A stretch of DNA of 64,000 nucleotides from Solobacterium moorei (GCF_036323475.1 NZ_AP028934.1:2542001-2606000); one strand, 5' to 3'. Positions 1 through 8,947 are shown, numbered from the stretch's first letter. Program-made: numbers and translations. Notes: generated from the letters alone by a model not told the origin.

Positions 1-48
1 TGTCAGCTGAGGAGGCTGTAGAAAATATTGAAAAGGAGATTATAAATT

Positions 49-480
49 ATGAACAACAAGTTAAATGTATTATTATCTGACCTAGTCGTTTTCTATCACA
101 AATTACAAAATAAGCACTGGTATGTAAGTGGACAGTCATTCTTCCAGATTCACCCAGAACTCGAGAATTTATATGATGCTGTATTACCACAGGTTGATAC
201 AGTTGGTGAATTAATCTTAATGAATGGTGGTAAGCCAGTTTCAACACTAAAGGAATTCCTTGCGAATGCAAAGCTTGAAGAAGGCACAGACGCATATGTA
301 ACAAGTGTTAAGACTTTATACTCTGAATTATTACCAGACTATCAGTACCTATTAAAGAGTGTTACAGAAATCAAGGAAGCTGCAGATGCAGAGAACAACT
401 ACCTCGTATCTGCGAAGATGGATGAATTTATCGCATCTTACGCTAAGACAATCTGGATGTTAAGCCAGGCCTTACTATAA
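49..480 (+). CDS. dps: Dps/ferritin-like iron-storage and DNA-protection protein
   Basis: A 143-residue protein of Dps length. Dps proteins form a 12-subunit shell that oxidises Fe(II) with peroxide and protects DNA. The N-terminal half shows the family layout: a helix followed by HWYVSGQSFFQIHPELE, which carries the His and acidic residues expected at the inter-subunit ferroxidase site. The rest is helical, ending in a short C-terminus with no basic tail, so direct DNA binding is not evident. The start is set by AAAAGGAG at 30-37, about 11 bases upstream. A terminator follows at once, so the gene is the end of its transcript. Its own promoter lies outside the window. Confidence 0.9.
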   Translation: MNNKLNVLLSDLVVFYHKLQNKHWYVSGQSFFQIHPELENLYDAVLPQVDTVGELILMNGGKPVSTLKEFLANAKLEEGTDAYVTSVKTLYSELLPDYQYLLKSVTEIKEAADAENNYLVSAKMDEFIASYAKTIWMLSQALL

Positions 481-502
481 CCATCAATCGTATTAACATG
501 TT

Positions 503-546
503 ATCCCTGCTAGAGTTCCCCCTACGACTAGCAGGGATTTCTTTTT
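503..546 (+). terminator. Intrinsic terminator after dps
   Basis: An 11-bp perfect stem (503-513 with 528-538, ATCCCTGCTAG) with a 14-base loop is followed by a T-rich run. The T run doubles as the -35 region of the next promoter. Confidence 0.9.
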
Positions 547-573
547 GACAAAGAAATAAATCGGAACTATAAT
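545..573 (+). promoter_or_regulatory. Consensus sigma-A promoter for the antiporter
   Basis: TTGACA at 545-550 and TATAAT at 568-573 are separated by exactly 17 bases: a perfect match to the consensus. Transcription would start near 580, leaving a leader of about 105 bases before the start codon at 686. Confidence 0.85.
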
Positions 574-579
574 TTCTGA

Positions 580-685
580 CGGAAATGGGGTTTTCCAAGA
601 TTATAAATCTAAACCGCTATAAGTGCTGATAACTCCTGTAACTTCTTTTTGTTACGGGTATCAGCATTTTTATATAAGGAGAGTT
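580..685 (+). promoter_or_regulatory. Antiporter leader with terminator-type hairpin (candidate attenuator or riboswitch)
   Basis: Between a consensus promoter and the antiporter ribosome site the leader can form GGAAA/TTTCC (582-597), AGATT/AATCT (599-611) and a long hairpin at 624-665 followed by TTTTT. A terminator ending just before the ribosome site suggests conditional read-through. I do not recognise a known aptamer. Inference: an ion- or signal-responsive leader. Confidence 0.5.
624..671 (+). terminator. Leader terminator upstream of the antiporter
   Basis: GCTGATA (624-630) pairs with TATCAGC (659-665) and CTGTAAC (636-642) with GTTACGG (651-657), followed by a T run at 666-671. It sits about 6 bases before the ribosome site of the next gene. 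Confidence 0.7.
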
Positions 686-1864
686 ATGTTATTTAGTTTT
701 GCGATGATGATTTTAGTTAGTGTAGTATTTGCGATGATTATGCGTAAGGTAGGTTTACCAAATTTATTAGGGTATTTACTAACTGGAATCATATTAGGAC
801 CCTTTGTATTCAACGTAATTGATACAACAACCTTTCAGATTTCATCTGATATTCGCCAGATTGCGTTAATGATTATTTTGATGCGTGCCGGTTTGAACTT
901 ACAGATATCAGATTTAAAGAAGGTTGGATCGTCTGCGTTGCTGATGTGTTTTGTGCCAGCTAGCTTTGAGATTCTAGGACTGATGATTCTAGCGCCAATC
1001 TTTCTGCATTTAGATCTGTTGAATGCCGCAATACTTGGAACCGTATTAGCTGCGGTATCTCCTGCTGTTGTTGTACCACTTATGTTAAGACTAATGGACG
1101 AAGGATATGGCACAAAAGAGGGTATTCCTCAACTAATTATGGCTGGTGCTTCAATGGATGATGTGTATGTTATTGTACTATTTACATCATTATTGACACT
1201 TGCCAAGAGTGGAGAGTTCAATGCGCTATCCTTATTACGTATTCCAACATCAATCCTATTTGGAATTGTTTCTGGTATTGTCTTGGGGTATGTACTTTGT
1301 AAGCTGTATCGGCTATTGAAGTTACCTACTGGGATTGAACTTGCAAGCATGTTTGCGATCGGGATGGTACTTATTACAATTGAAAGAATAATGACGGGTA
1401 TGATTGGATTCTCTGGTTTACTTGCTATTATGGCTTTAACAGCTACGATACGTCATATCAAACCAGAGATGGCGGATAAATACTCTGCTGTTCTTGCGAA
1501 GCTATGGCAGCCTGCTGAGATCTTCTTATTTGCGTTAGTAGGTGCGAGTGTACGAATTGATTATGCATTATCTTTTGGACCTGTTGTTTTGGTTGTCATT
1601 ATTCTAGCACTAGTATTCCGTATACTTGGTGTATATCTGAGTATCATGAAAACAAAGTTCAATATGAAGGAAAGGATATTCACAATGGGGGCATATCTTC
1701 CAAAGGCAACGGTACAAGCTGCGATTGGAGGACTTGCATTAGAGGCAGGTCTTGCTAGTGGGGAATTAATTCTGACGGCTGCGGTCACCGCAATCCTATT
1801 TACTGCACCGCTTGGAGCTATCTTTATTTCACTTACCTACCGCAACTTTTTACAAAAAGTGTAG
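686..1864 (+). CDS. Cation/proton antiporter, CPA (Na+/H+ exchanger) family
   Basis: A 392-residue very hydrophobic protein with about 11-12 membrane segments and the fold signatures of the sodium/hydrogen exchanger family: LPNLLGYLLTGIILGPFVF near the N-terminus and a central ASMDDVYVIVLFTSLL, where the Asp pair would be the ion site. The C-terminal KATVQAAIGGLAL also matches bacterial exchangers. There is no cytoplasmic regulatory tail. The open frame runs upstream to 623, but ATG 686 follows AAGGAGAG at 677-683, while the upstream start lies inside the leader hairpin. It probably extrudes Na+ or K+ in exchange for protons; the ion cannot be told from sequence. Confidence 0.85.
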   Translation: MLFSFAMMILVSVVFAMIMRKVGLPNLLGYLLTGIILGPFVFNVIDTTTFQISSDIRQIALMIILMRAGLNLQISDLKKVGSSALLMCFVPASFEILGLMILAPIFLHLDLLNAAILGTVLAAVSPAVVVPLMLRLMDEGYGTKEGIPQLIMAGASMDDVYVIVLFTSLLTLAKSGEFNALSLLRIPTSILFGIVSGIVLGYVLCKLYRLLKLPTGIELASMFAIGMVLITIERIMTGMIGFSGLLAIMALTATIRHIKPEMADKYSAVLAKLWQPAEIFLFALVGASVRIDYALSFGPVVLVVIILALVFRILGVYLSIMKTKFNMKERIFTMGAYLPKATVQAAIGGLALEAGLASGELILTAAVTAILFTAPLGAIFISLTYRNFLQKV

Positions 1865-1913
1865 AGTAGTATAGGAGTTTTACAACAATTCTTGTTTTCT
1901 TCTATTTTTCATC

Positions 1914-1941
1914 TTTACTTCTAGTCCCTATTTGTTATGAT
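1914..1941 (+). promoter_or_regulatory. Probable promoter of the purine operon
   Basis: An extended -10 (TGT then TATGAT at 1936-1941) has a weak -35 (TTTACT, 1914-1919) at 16-base spacing. It is the best promoter match in the gap and would give a leader of about 225 bases. Confidence 0.5.
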
Positions 1942-2020
1942 AGTTACGTGTTTTATGGTTTGGTAACGGATGTCTTTGGGACAGGAAGGATGGAGCTATG
2001 GCTTTAGGTGTTGTGACTCT

Positions 2021-2044
2021 CCGAACAATAGAATATATTGTCGG
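2021..2044 (+). promoter_or_regulatory. PurBox-like inverted repeat (possible PurR site)
   Basis: CCGAACAAT at 2021-2029 matches the core of the Bacillus/Lactococcus PurBox (CCGAACWWT) and faces an inverted, weaker copy ATTGTCGG at 2037-2044. The spacing of the central bases is about 19, close to paired PurBoxes. It lies downstream of the promoter I favour, which is unusual; a role in RNA structure is also possible. Confidence 0.5.
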
Positions 2045-2116
2045 TACTTCGACAAATACATTTCTGATGGCGGTTTTCTGCGCCCAAAAATGTGGAAAGA
2101 ATGTTTTTTGAATACG

Positions 2117-2150
2117 ATCTGTGGAGAAATCTCCACGGATTTTTTGTTTT
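2117..2150 (+). terminator. Terminator in the purE leader
   Basis: A 10-bp stem (ATCTGTGGAG with CTCCACGGAT), an AAAT loop and TTTTTTG lie just before purE. Since no complete gene precedes it, it most likely attenuates the pur operon. Confidence 0.85.
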
Positions 2151-2173
2151 ATTAGAAAATGGAGGAAGGTAAG

Positions 2174-2671
2174 ATGAAAAAAGTAGCGATTTTAATGGGC
2201 AGTGATAGTGACTTTGATGTGATGTCAAAGGCAATTTCGGTGTTGAAGAAATTCGAAATTCCGGTAGAAGTACATGTATATTCTGCACATCGTACACCAG
2301 AGAAGGTTGCAGAGTTTGCCTCAAATGCGAAGGATAATGGCTTCGGTGTCATTATTGCGGGAGCTGGTATGGCAGCTGCCTTAGCAGGTGTAGTAGCAGG
2401 ACATACAACGCTACCAGTCATTGGTGTTCCTCTGAAGTCCAATGCGTTAGAGGGCGTAGATGCATTATTATCTACCGTTATGATGCCTAGTGGTATCCCA
2501 GTTGCGACGGTAGCAATTGACGGTTCTAAGAATGCAGCATATTTAGCTGCACAAATTTTAGCTATCAGCGATGAAGAACTTGCGAAGAAAGTATTAGAAA
2601 GTCGTCAGAAACAAAGTGCAGCAGTATTGGCGAAAGATCAAGAACTTCAAGAAAAAGCACAGGCATTATAA
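2174..2671 (+). CDS. purE: N5-carboxyaminoimidazole ribonucleotide mutase, class I
   Basis: A 165-residue PurE, which converts N5-CAIR to CAIR in IMP synthesis. Visible motifs are GSDSD near the N-terminus, SAHRTP with the active-site His, and MPSGIPVATVAI near the end. The usual class I signature GAGGAAHLPG reads GAGMAAALAG here, so the normally conserved His is Ala. No purK is present in the window. The start at 2174 follows GGAGGAAGG (2161-2169); an in-frame ATG at 2159 overlaps that site and is rejected. First gene of the pur operon, directly after the leader terminator. Confidence 0.9.
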   Translation: MKKVAILMGSDSDFDVMSKAISVLKKFEIPVEVHVYSAHRTPEKVAEFASNAKDNGFGVIIAGAGMAAALAGVVAGHTTLPVIGVPLKSNALEGVDALLSTVMMPSGIPVATVAIDGSKNAAYLAAQILAISDEELAKKVLESRQKQSAAVLAKDQELQEKAQAL

Positions 2672-2690
2672 ATATACTAGGAGAGAGAAC

Positions 2691-4145
2691 ATGCAGGATA
2701 TGATTCATGAGGAGTGTGGTGTTTTCGGTATTTACGATAAAAACATGGTGAGTGATGTAGTATCCGATACTTACTATGGTTTATTTGCCTTACAACATCG
2801 TGGACAAGAAAGCTGTGGTATTGCGGTCAATGACCGAGGTGTTATCACAGCACATAAGGATGTTGGTTTAGTACGTGATGTATTTGATCAACATGAATTA
2901 GATAAACTAGGTAAGGGTCAGATGGCAATTGGTCATACTAGATATTCAACATTTGGAACTGTAAATCATACCAATGCACAGCCTTTACTGGTTCGTCATA
3001 TTAAAGGGCAACTAGCGATTGCACATAATGGAAATCTAACAAACGCAGCCGAGCTACGTGAGGAGTTAGAACAGAAGGGTGCGATCTTTCATACAACAAA
3101 TGACTCGGAAATTATTTGTTATATTATCATTCAGGAAAGATTAAAGACATCTTCGATTGAAAAGGCAATTGAAAATACAATGAATCGCATTGAAGGTGCA
3201 TATAGCCTTGTTGTGATGTCACCTGAAAAGCTAATTGCTGTAAGAGATAAAAAAGGATTCCGACCATTAGTTATGGGAAAAGACAAGGATGGACGAATTG
3301 TATTTGCGTCTGAGACCTGTGCGTTTGCGGCTGTTGGTGTGGATTATGTTCGTGATATTGATGCGGGTGAGATTGTCGTAATCGATCATGATGGTGTAGA
3401 ACATTCTATCCGTACACACTGTAAGGAAAAGCCTCATATGTGTGTATTTGAATATGTGTATTTTGCACGTAGTGATTCTATTCTCCAACATCAACCGGTA
3501 CATGAAGCTAGACGTAATGCAGGTCGTATCTTAGCAAAGGAACATCCAGTAGAAGCGGATGTCGTAATTGGTGTGCCTGATTCTGGACTAGATGCGGCGC
3601 AAGGCTATGCGGAAGAATCGGGTATTCCTTATGGTATGGGCTTTATCAAGAATCGTTATATCGCACGTACGTTTATCCAACCAACACAGGGACAGCGTGA
3701 AAATGCAGTGAATATGAAGCTTCACGTGATTTCTTCTGTTGTAAAGGATAAGCGTGTCATCATGGTAGATGATTCTATCGTACGTGGAACGACAAGTGCT
3801 CGCATTGTAAAGTTACTTCGTGATGGAGGTGCTACAGAAGTTCATGTACGTGTATCTGCACCACCATTTATTTCACCATGTTACTTTGGAACAGATATTG
3901 ATTCCAAACAGAACCTAATTGCATGTAAAATGAACTTAGAAGAAATATGCGAGTCTATCGGTGCAGATTCCCTAGGATATTTAAGTGTCGATGGTGTAAA
4001 GAAGATGGCAGTGGATGCGGATTGTGATTTCTGTACGGGATGTTTTACAGAGAAGTATCCTGCCCCAATTCCTAAGCATTCTGAAAAATCAAAATTTGAA
4101 ATGAAAATCGAAAAGAAGGAGAATAAACATGACGAAGAGCTATAG
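2691..4145 (+). CDS. purF: Amidophosphoribosyltransferase
   Basis: A 484-residue PurF, the committed step: PRPP plus glutamine to phosphoribosylamine. After an eight-residue propeptide comes Cys9 (CGVFGIY), the N-terminal nucleophile of the glutaminase domain. [10 protein letters not shown] and the PRPP loop [14 protein letters not shown] mark the two catalytic halves. Cysteines in [19 protein letters not shown] and CDFCTGCF match the Bacillus-type [4Fe-4S] PurF that needs propeptide cleavage. The start is set by AGGAGAGA (2679-2686); the longer frame from 2616 is inside purE. The end overlaps purM by 17 bases. Confidence 0.95.
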   Translation: MQDMIHEECGVFGIYDKNMVSDVVSDTYYGLFALQHRGQESCGIAVNDRGVITAHKDVGLVRDVFDQHELDKLGKGQMAIGHTRYSTFGTVNHTNAQPLLVRHIKGQLAIAHNGNLTNAAELREELEQKGAIFHTTNDSEIICYIIIQERLKTSSIEKAIENTMNRIEGAYSLVVMSPEKLIAVRDKKGFRPLVMGKDKDGRIVFASETCAFAAVGVDYVRDIDAGEIVVIDHDGVEHSIRTHCKEKPHMCVFEYVYFARSDSILQHQPVHEARRNAGRILAKEHPVEADVVIGVPDSGLDAAQGYAEESGIPYGMGFIKNRYIARTFIQPTQGQRENAVNMKLHVISSVVKDKRVIMVDDSIVRGTTSARIVKLLRDGGATEVHVRVSAPPFISPCYFGTDIDSKQNLIACKMNLEEICESIGADSLGYLSVDGVKKMAVDADCDFCTGCFTEKYPAPIPKHSEKSKFEMKIEKKENKHDEEL

Positions 4146-5172
4146 CGATGCTTATAAGGCTGCAGGGGTTGATGTAACTGCTGGATACAAAGCAGTAGAA
4201 CTCATGAAGAAGCACGTATCTCGTACCACAACAGCAGGTGTATTGGATTCCATCGGTGGTTTTGGTGGATTATTTGCACCAGATATGGCTGGTATGAAGA
4301 AACCAGTACTTGTATCTGGTACAGATGGTGTTGGTACAAAGCTAAAGCTTGCGATGTTACTAGATAAACATGATACGGTCGGTATCGATTGTGTAGCGAT
4401 GTGTGTCAATGATGTAGTTTGTGCAGGTGCACAACCACTCTTCTTCTTAGACTATATTGCATGTGGAAAAAATAATCCGGAAAAGATTGCAGAGATTGTA
4501 AGGGGGGTCGCAGATGGCTGTGTAGAAAGTGGCTGCGCACTCATCGGTGGAGAGACTGCAGAAATGCCAGGCTTCTATCCAGAAGATGAATACGATTTAG
4601 CAGGCTTTACCGTTGGTATCGTGGATGAAGAGAAAATCCTTGATAAAAACAATGTTAAAGTTGGAGATATGATTATTGGTTTAGCTTCTAGTGGTGTACA
4701 TTCCAATGGCTTCTCTCTTGTTCGTAAAGTGTTTGATATCGATGCAGGTACTACACTACAGGATTACGCAAATGTATTAGGGAAACCACTAGGAGAAACA
4801 TTATTAACACCAACAAGGCTATACGTAAAACCAGTACTGCATGTACTCAAAGAGGTGAATGTGAAGTCTATCGCACACATTACAGGTGGAGGCTTCTATG
4901 AAAACTTACCACGCGCTTATGGCGAAACACTAAATGCAAGTATTACAAAGGGAAGCTGGCCTATCTTACCAATCTTTCATCTCTTACAGGAAAAGGGTAA
5001 TGTTCCTGAACATGATATGTTCAACACCTTCAATATGGGAATTGGTATGGCAATGATCGTATCACCAGAAGATGTTGAAAAAACAATGTCTATCTTAAAA
5101 GAGAATGGTGTAGACGCATACCAGATTGGTGTAATGGAAGAGGGCGACCATTCGGTCGTTATCCACGAATGA
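4129..5172 (+). CDS. purM: Phosphoribosylformylglycinamidine cyclo-ligase (AIR synthetase)
   Basis: A 347-residue PurM, which uses ATP to close the imidazole ring of AIR. Family signatures include the glycine-rich [22 protein letters not shown] (nucleotide site), [12 protein letters not shown] and [13 protein letters not shown]. Length is normal. AAGGAG at 4116-4121 lies at the end of purF, which it overlaps by 17 bases; its own stop overlaps the purN start (ATGA, 5169-5172), so the two are translationally coupled. Confidence 0.96.
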   Translation: MTKSYSDAYKAAGVDVTAGYKAVELMKKHVSRTTTAGVLDSIGGFGGLFAPDMAGMKKPVLVSGTDGVGTKLKLAMLLDKHDTVGIDCVAMCVNDVVCAGAQPLFFLDYIACGKNNPEKIAEIVRGVADGCVESGCALIGGETAEMPGFYPEDEYDLAGFTVGIVDEEKILDKNNVKVGDMIIGLASSGVHSNGFSLVRKVFDIDAGTTLQDYANVLGKPLGETLLTPTRLYVKPVLHVLKEVNVKSIAHITGGGFYENLPRAYGETLNASITKGSWPILPIFHLLQEKGNVPEHDMFNTFNMGIGMAMIVSPEDVEKTMSILKENGVDAYQIGVMEEGDHSVVIHE

Positions 5173-5765
5173 GTAATATTGCAGTACTTGTCTCGGGTGG
5201 AGGTACTAATCTACAAGCACTGATAGATGCCCAAGGAAATGTATTACAGCACGGCAAAATTAAGCTGGTTATTTCATCAAAACCAGATGTATATGCATTA
5301 CAACGTGCTGAAAAAGCAGGTATTGATCACTGTGTTATCGCCAAGCGTGATTACATAACACAGGAAGAATTTTCAACTGCATTATTAAAGAAAGTACAAT
5401 CATATCAAATTGATATGATTGTACTAGCAGGATATCTTTCGATCTTGGATGAGACAATCATTCGTGCATATCCAGATCGTATTATCAACATTCATCCATC
5501 CTTGATCCCTTCCTTCTGTGGGAAAGGATATTATGGATTGAAGGTACATGAAGCAGCGCTTGAATATGGTGTAAAGGTAACAGGTGCTACCGTACACCTT
5601 GTCAATGAGATTCCTGATGGTGGAAAGATCTTACTACAAAAGGCAGTAGATATCCTGCCATCAGATACACCAGAGGTATTACAACAAAGAGTCATGGAAG
5701 AAGCAGAATGGATATTACTTCCACAAGCGACGGAAATGATTGCGAAAGAAATAGAAGGGAAATAA
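5169..5765 (+). CDS. purN: Phosphoribosylglycinamide formyltransferase
   Basis: A 198-residue PurN, which transfers a formyl group from 10-formyl-THF to GAR. The N-terminus [15 protein letters not shown] is the GAR phosphate loop; INIHPSLIP holds the catalytic Asn and His, and the Asp of EIPDGGK completes the triad. It starts on the ATGA shared with purM and ends one base before purO. Confidence 0.95.
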   Translation: MSNIAVLVSGGGTNLQALIDAQGNVLQHGKIKLVISSKPDVYALQRAEKAGIDHCVIAKRDYITQEEFSTALLKKVQSYQIDMIVLAGYLSILDETIIRAYPDRIINIHPSLIPSFCGKGYYGLKVHEAALEYGVKVTGATVHLVNEIPDGGKILLQKAVDILPSDTPEVLQQRVMEEAEWILLPQATEMIAKEIEGK

Positions 5766-5766
5766 C

Positions 5767-6471
5767 ATGCAGACAAAAGACTTATATGAATACCTAGGTA
5801 GTAGAAGCTATCCTGGAAGAGGAATTGTAATCGCACGTACACCATGTGGAAGAAAGATGCGTATCGCATACTTCATTATGGGACGTAGTGAGAATAGTAG
5901 AAATCGAATCTTTACAGAAACAGAGGATGGTATTCGTACAGAAGCGTATGATATTTCAAAGCTAGTTGATCCTTCTCTGATTATCTATTCTCCAGTTAGA
6001 AAACTTGGGAATACATTGATTGTCACAAATGGTGATCAAACAGATACAATCTATGAAAACATGCAGGCAGGTAAAACTTTTGAAGAGGCTTTACGTCTAC
6101 GCACTTTTGAGCCAGATGAGCCAAACTATACACCGCGTATTTCTGCAGTGGTGAATGGGTTTGACTATCAGATGTCGATCTTAAAGAGTGCAGAAGGTAA
6201 TCCAAATAGTACATGTCGCTATTTCTTTGATTATACAGAAGAACTACCAGGACATGGTCATATCATTCATACTTATCAAAATGATAAAAATCCACTTCCT
6301 TCATTCGAAGGGGAGCCAGTACGCTTCAAACTAGTCAAAGAACCATTCGAAGCTTTTGCACAACATGTATGGGAAAGCTTGAATGCGGATAATAAGATTT
6401 CACTATATGTAACACAGATTGAACCAGGTAGTGATGAAGTAAAGACAATCATCTTTAACAAGAATCAATAG
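5767..6471 (+). CDS. purO: IMP cyclohydrolase, PurO-type
   Basis: A 234-residue protein of the archaeal-type IMP cyclohydrolase family (IMP_cyclohyd), which closes FAICAR to IMP. Recognisable stretches are YPGRGIVIARTPCGRKM, YFIMGRSENSRNR and NGDQTDTIYENM. It is not the MGS-like cyclohydrolase domain of PurH. Together with the next gene, which has only the transformylase half of PurH, it gives a complete last pair of steps by a different partition. It begins one base after purN with GAAGGGA upstream and sits in the middle of the operon. Confidence 0.88.
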   Translation: MQTKDLYEYLGSRSYPGRGIVIARTPCGRKMRIAYFIMGRSENSRNRIFTETEDGIRTEAYDISKLVDPSLIIYSPVRKLGNTLIVTNGDQTDTIYENMQAGKTFEEALRLRTFEPDEPNYTPRISAVVNGFDYQMSILKSAEGNPNSTCRYFFDYTEELPGHGHIIHTYQNDKNPLPSFEGEPVRFKLVKEPFEAFAQHVWESLNADNKISLYVTQIEPGSDEVKTIIFNKNQ

Positions 6472-6483
6472 GAGAGTGCATTT

Positions 6484-7659
6484 ATGACAAAAGAAATTGC
6501 GTTAAAGTACGGCTGTAATCCAAATCAGAAGCCGGCGCGTATTTACTTAGATGATCAAGAGCTACCAGTAACTGTATTAAATGGCAAACCTGGATATATC
6601 AATTTCCTTGATGCGTTAAATAGTTGGCAACTCGTTAAGGAGCTCAAAGAAGCCACAGGCTATCCAAGTGCCGCAAGCTTCAAGCATGTAAGTCCTGCAG
6701 GTGCCGCAATTGGAACACCATTAAGTGAAGTAGAAAGAAAGATCTATTTTACAGGTGATGAAGAATTATCTATGCTTGCATGTGCATATGTAAGAGCACG
6801 TGGTGCAGATCGCATGAGTTCCTATGGTGATTTTGCGGCCTTATCTGATATTTGTGATAAAGATACAGCATTACTATTAAAGAAAGAAGTCTCTGATGGT
6901 GTTATCGCACCGGGTTATACAGAAGAAGCGTTAGAAATCCTCAAAGCAAAGAAAAAGGGTAACTATGCTGTAATTCAAATCAATCCAATGTATGTGCCAA
7001 AAGAAATCGAAAGAAAACAGGTATATGGAATCTACTTTGAACAAGGCCGAAACAATGTACATATCGATGAATCATTATTAACAAACTTTGTGACAAAGAA
7101 TACAGAACTAACAGAACAAGCAAAGCTAGACTTACTAATTGCAATGATTACACTGAAGTATACACAATCTAACTCCGTTGTATACGCAAAGGATGGACAG
7201 GTAATCGGTGTCGGTGCAGGACAACAATCCCGTATTCACTGCACAAGACTAGCAGGTAGTAAGGCTGATAACTGGTGGCTTCGTCAACACGAGAAAGTGT
7301 TGAATTTACCATTTAAAGAAGATATACGTAGAGCAGACCGCGATAATACAATCGATATTTATCTTTCGGAAGATTATGAAGATGTATTACAGGATGGCGC
7401 TTGGGAGCAGTTCTTTACTAAACAGCCATCTGTATTTACAAGAGAAGAAAAGAAAGCTTGGATCAAGCAACAGCACGACGTAGCGCTAGGCTCAGATGCG
7501 TTCTTCCCATTTGGGGATAATATTGAAAGGGCGTATAAGAGCGGTGTGAAATATGTAGTACAACCAGGTGGTTCAATTCGTGACGATCATGTTATCGATA
7601 CTTGTGATAAGTACGATATCGTCATGGTATGTAATGGAGTACGTTTGTTTCATCACTAA
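6484..7659 (+). CDS. AICAR formyltransferase (stand-alone, PurH C-domain type)
   Basis: A 391-residue protein matching only the AICAR transformylase part of PurH. Signatures: KYGCNPNQKP near the start, SFKHVSPAGAA with the catalytic Lys67-His68 pair, RMSSYGDFAALS, GVGAGQQSRIHCTRLAGSKA and SDAFFPFGDNIERA. There is no N-terminal IMP cyclohydrolase domain (bifunctional PurH is about 510-530 residues); the upstream purO supplies that activity. AGGAG about 10 bases before the ATG supports the start. It converts AICAR plus 10-formyl-THF to FAICAR. Confidence 0.92.
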   Translation: MTKEIALKYGCNPNQKPARIYLDDQELPVTVLNGKPGYINFLDALNSWQLVKELKEATGYPSAASFKHVSPAGAAIGTPLSEVERKIYFTGDEELSMLACAYVRARGADRMSSYGDFAALSDICDKDTALLLKKEVSDGVIAPGYTEEALEILKAKKKGNYAVIQINPMYVPKEIERKQVYGIYFEQGRNNVHIDESLLTNFVTKNTELTEQAKLDLLIAMITLKYTQSNSVVYAKDGQVIGVGAGQQSRIHCTRLAGSKADNWWLRQHEKVLNLPFKEDIRRADRDNTIDIYLSEDYEDVLQDGAWEQFFTKQPSVFTREEKKAWIKQQHDVALGSDAFFPFGDNIERAYKSGVKYVVQPGGSIRDDHVIDTCDKYDIVMVCNGVRLFHH

Positions 7660-7672
7660 GAGGAGGTAATCT

Positions 7673-8947
7673 ATGAAGGTTTTGGTACTTGGTTCCGGTG
7701 GTCGTGAACATGCGATTATTCGCAAACTAAAAGAGAATCCAACGATTGAAGAAATTATCTGCGCACCTGGCAATGGCGGTATTGCGGCAGATGCCAAGTG
7801 CGTCAATGTCAGTGCAATCGATTTAGTCAATATGGTTGACCTTGCTAAAAATGAGAAGGTTGATTTCTGTGTGGTAACACCAGATGATCCTCTTGCGATG
7901 GGCATGGTTGATATTCTGGAGATGGAAGGAATTCCTTGTTTTGGCCCAAACGCAAATGCAGCAATCATTGAATCATCAAAAGTATTTGCGAAAAACTTAA
8001 TGCAAAAATATCAGATACCAACTGCAGCGTATGCAATATTCTCTGATGCTCAGGAAGCGATTCACTATATCCGTACAGAGAACCGTTATCCAACGGTATT
8101 AAAGGCAGATGGATTGGCACTTGGTAAGGGTGTATTGATTGCACAAACAGAAGAGGAAGCTGTCCAAGCAGTCAATGAATTGATGGTAGACCAAGCGTTT
8201 GGACAAGCTGGTAAACAAATCGTTATAGAGGAGTTTATGACAGGGCCAGAAGTATCTGTATTAGCGTTTACAGATGGACATGTTGTAGTACCGATGGTAT
8301 CTTCCATGGATCATAAACGTGCATTAGATAATGATGAAGGCTTAAATACAGGTGGTATGGGCACGATTGCACCATCCCCTTTCTATACAAAAGAGATTGC
8401 GGAAACATGCATGAATACAATCTTCCTACCAACTGTTGAAGCGATGAATCAGGAAGGAAGACCCTTCAAAGGTTGTCTATACTTTGGCTTGATGTTAACA
8501 CCAAAAGGTCCAAGAGTTGTGGAATATAATTGTCGCTTTGGAGACCCAGAGACACAGGTTGTATTACCTCTATTAAAGACAGATTTGTTAACCATCATGC
8601 GTGCAGTACACGATGAGAAGTTATCCGAGGTTACGATTGAATGGGAAGACAAAGCCTGTGCTTGTGTCATCCTAGCAAGTGGAGGATATCCACAGAAATA
8701 TCATAAGGGATATGAAATCAGCGGCTTGGATGATTATGGACAAATCGAAGGTGTAACAATCTATCATGCAGGTACTGCATGGAGAGACGGTAAGTACTAT
8801 ACAAATGGTGGTCGTGTATTAGGGGTAAGTGCAGTCAGCGATACGTTAGAACAAGCACTTCAACTCTCTTATGATAAAATTCAAGAAATTCATTTTACAG
8901 ATATGCACTATCGTACAGATATCGGCAGAAAGGTGGTAAAACAATGA
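7673..8947 (+). CDS. purD: Phosphoribosylamine-glycine ligase (GAR synthetase)
   Basis: A 424-residue ATP-grasp enzyme that joins glycine to phosphoribosylamine. It opens with VLVLGSGGREHAI and shows the ATP-grasp features LKADGLALGKGV, a GLNTGGMG loop and YNCRFGDPETQVVLP, the metal- and ATP-binding end. The start has AGGAGG five bases upstream. The stop overlaps the purL start (ATGA, 8944-8947). Confidence 0.96.
   Translation: MKVLVLGSGGREHAIIRKLKENPTIEEIICAPGNGGIAADAKCVNVSAIDLVNMVDLAKNEKVDFCVVTPDDPLAMGMVDILEMEGIPCFGPNANAAIIESSKVFAKNLMQKYQIPTAAYAIFSDAQEAIHYIRTENRYPTVLKADGLALGKGVLIAQTEEEAVQAVNELMVDQAFGQAGKQIVIEEFMTGPEVSVLAFTDGHVVVPMVSSMDHKRALDNDEGLNTGGMGTIAPSPFYTKEIAETCMNTIFLPTVEAMNQEGRPFKGCLYFGLMLTPKGPRVVEYNCRFGDPETQVVLPLLKTDLLTIMRAVHDEKLSEVTIEWEDKACACVILASGGYPQKYHKGYEISGLDDYGQIEGVTIYHAGTAWRDGKYYTNGGRVLGVSAVSDTLEQALQLSYDKIQEIHFTDMHYRTDIGRKVVKQ

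Larger units (their letters stand above)
1948..2173 (+). promoter_or_regulatory. Purine-operon leader, structured, ending in a terminator
   Basis: The leader has many local pairings: GTTAC/GTAAC (1943-1967), TGTC/GACA (1971-1983), TTTGGG (1975-1980) with CCCAAA (2083-2088), TTGTCG (2038-2043) with CGACAA (2050-2055), and CATTT..GGCG/CGCC..AATG (about 2060-2092). A strong terminator follows. It does not match the guanine, ZTP, PRPP or T-box patterns I know. This is either an unassigned riboswitch-like leader or a protein-bound control region. Confidence 0.5.

Noticed and set aside
3-77. Plus-strand frame open from the window start, ending just inside dps
   Set aside because: Only 24 codons and no way to see the upstream part; it could be the end of an upstream gene, but it overlaps the dps ribosome site and start and cannot be supported.
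1948-2150. Known purine, ZTP or PRPP riboswitch at purE
   Set aside because: The conserved core sequences I know for these classes are not found; kept only as an unassigned leader.
2004-2324. A 106-codon minus-strand frame over the purE leader and start
   Set aside because: Runs against the leader and purE, with no ribosome site or protein pattern.
2174-2671. Class II (CO2-using) PurE
   Set aside because: Despite the missing His, the MPSGIPVATVAI ending and the lack of the SNALSG motif fit class I.
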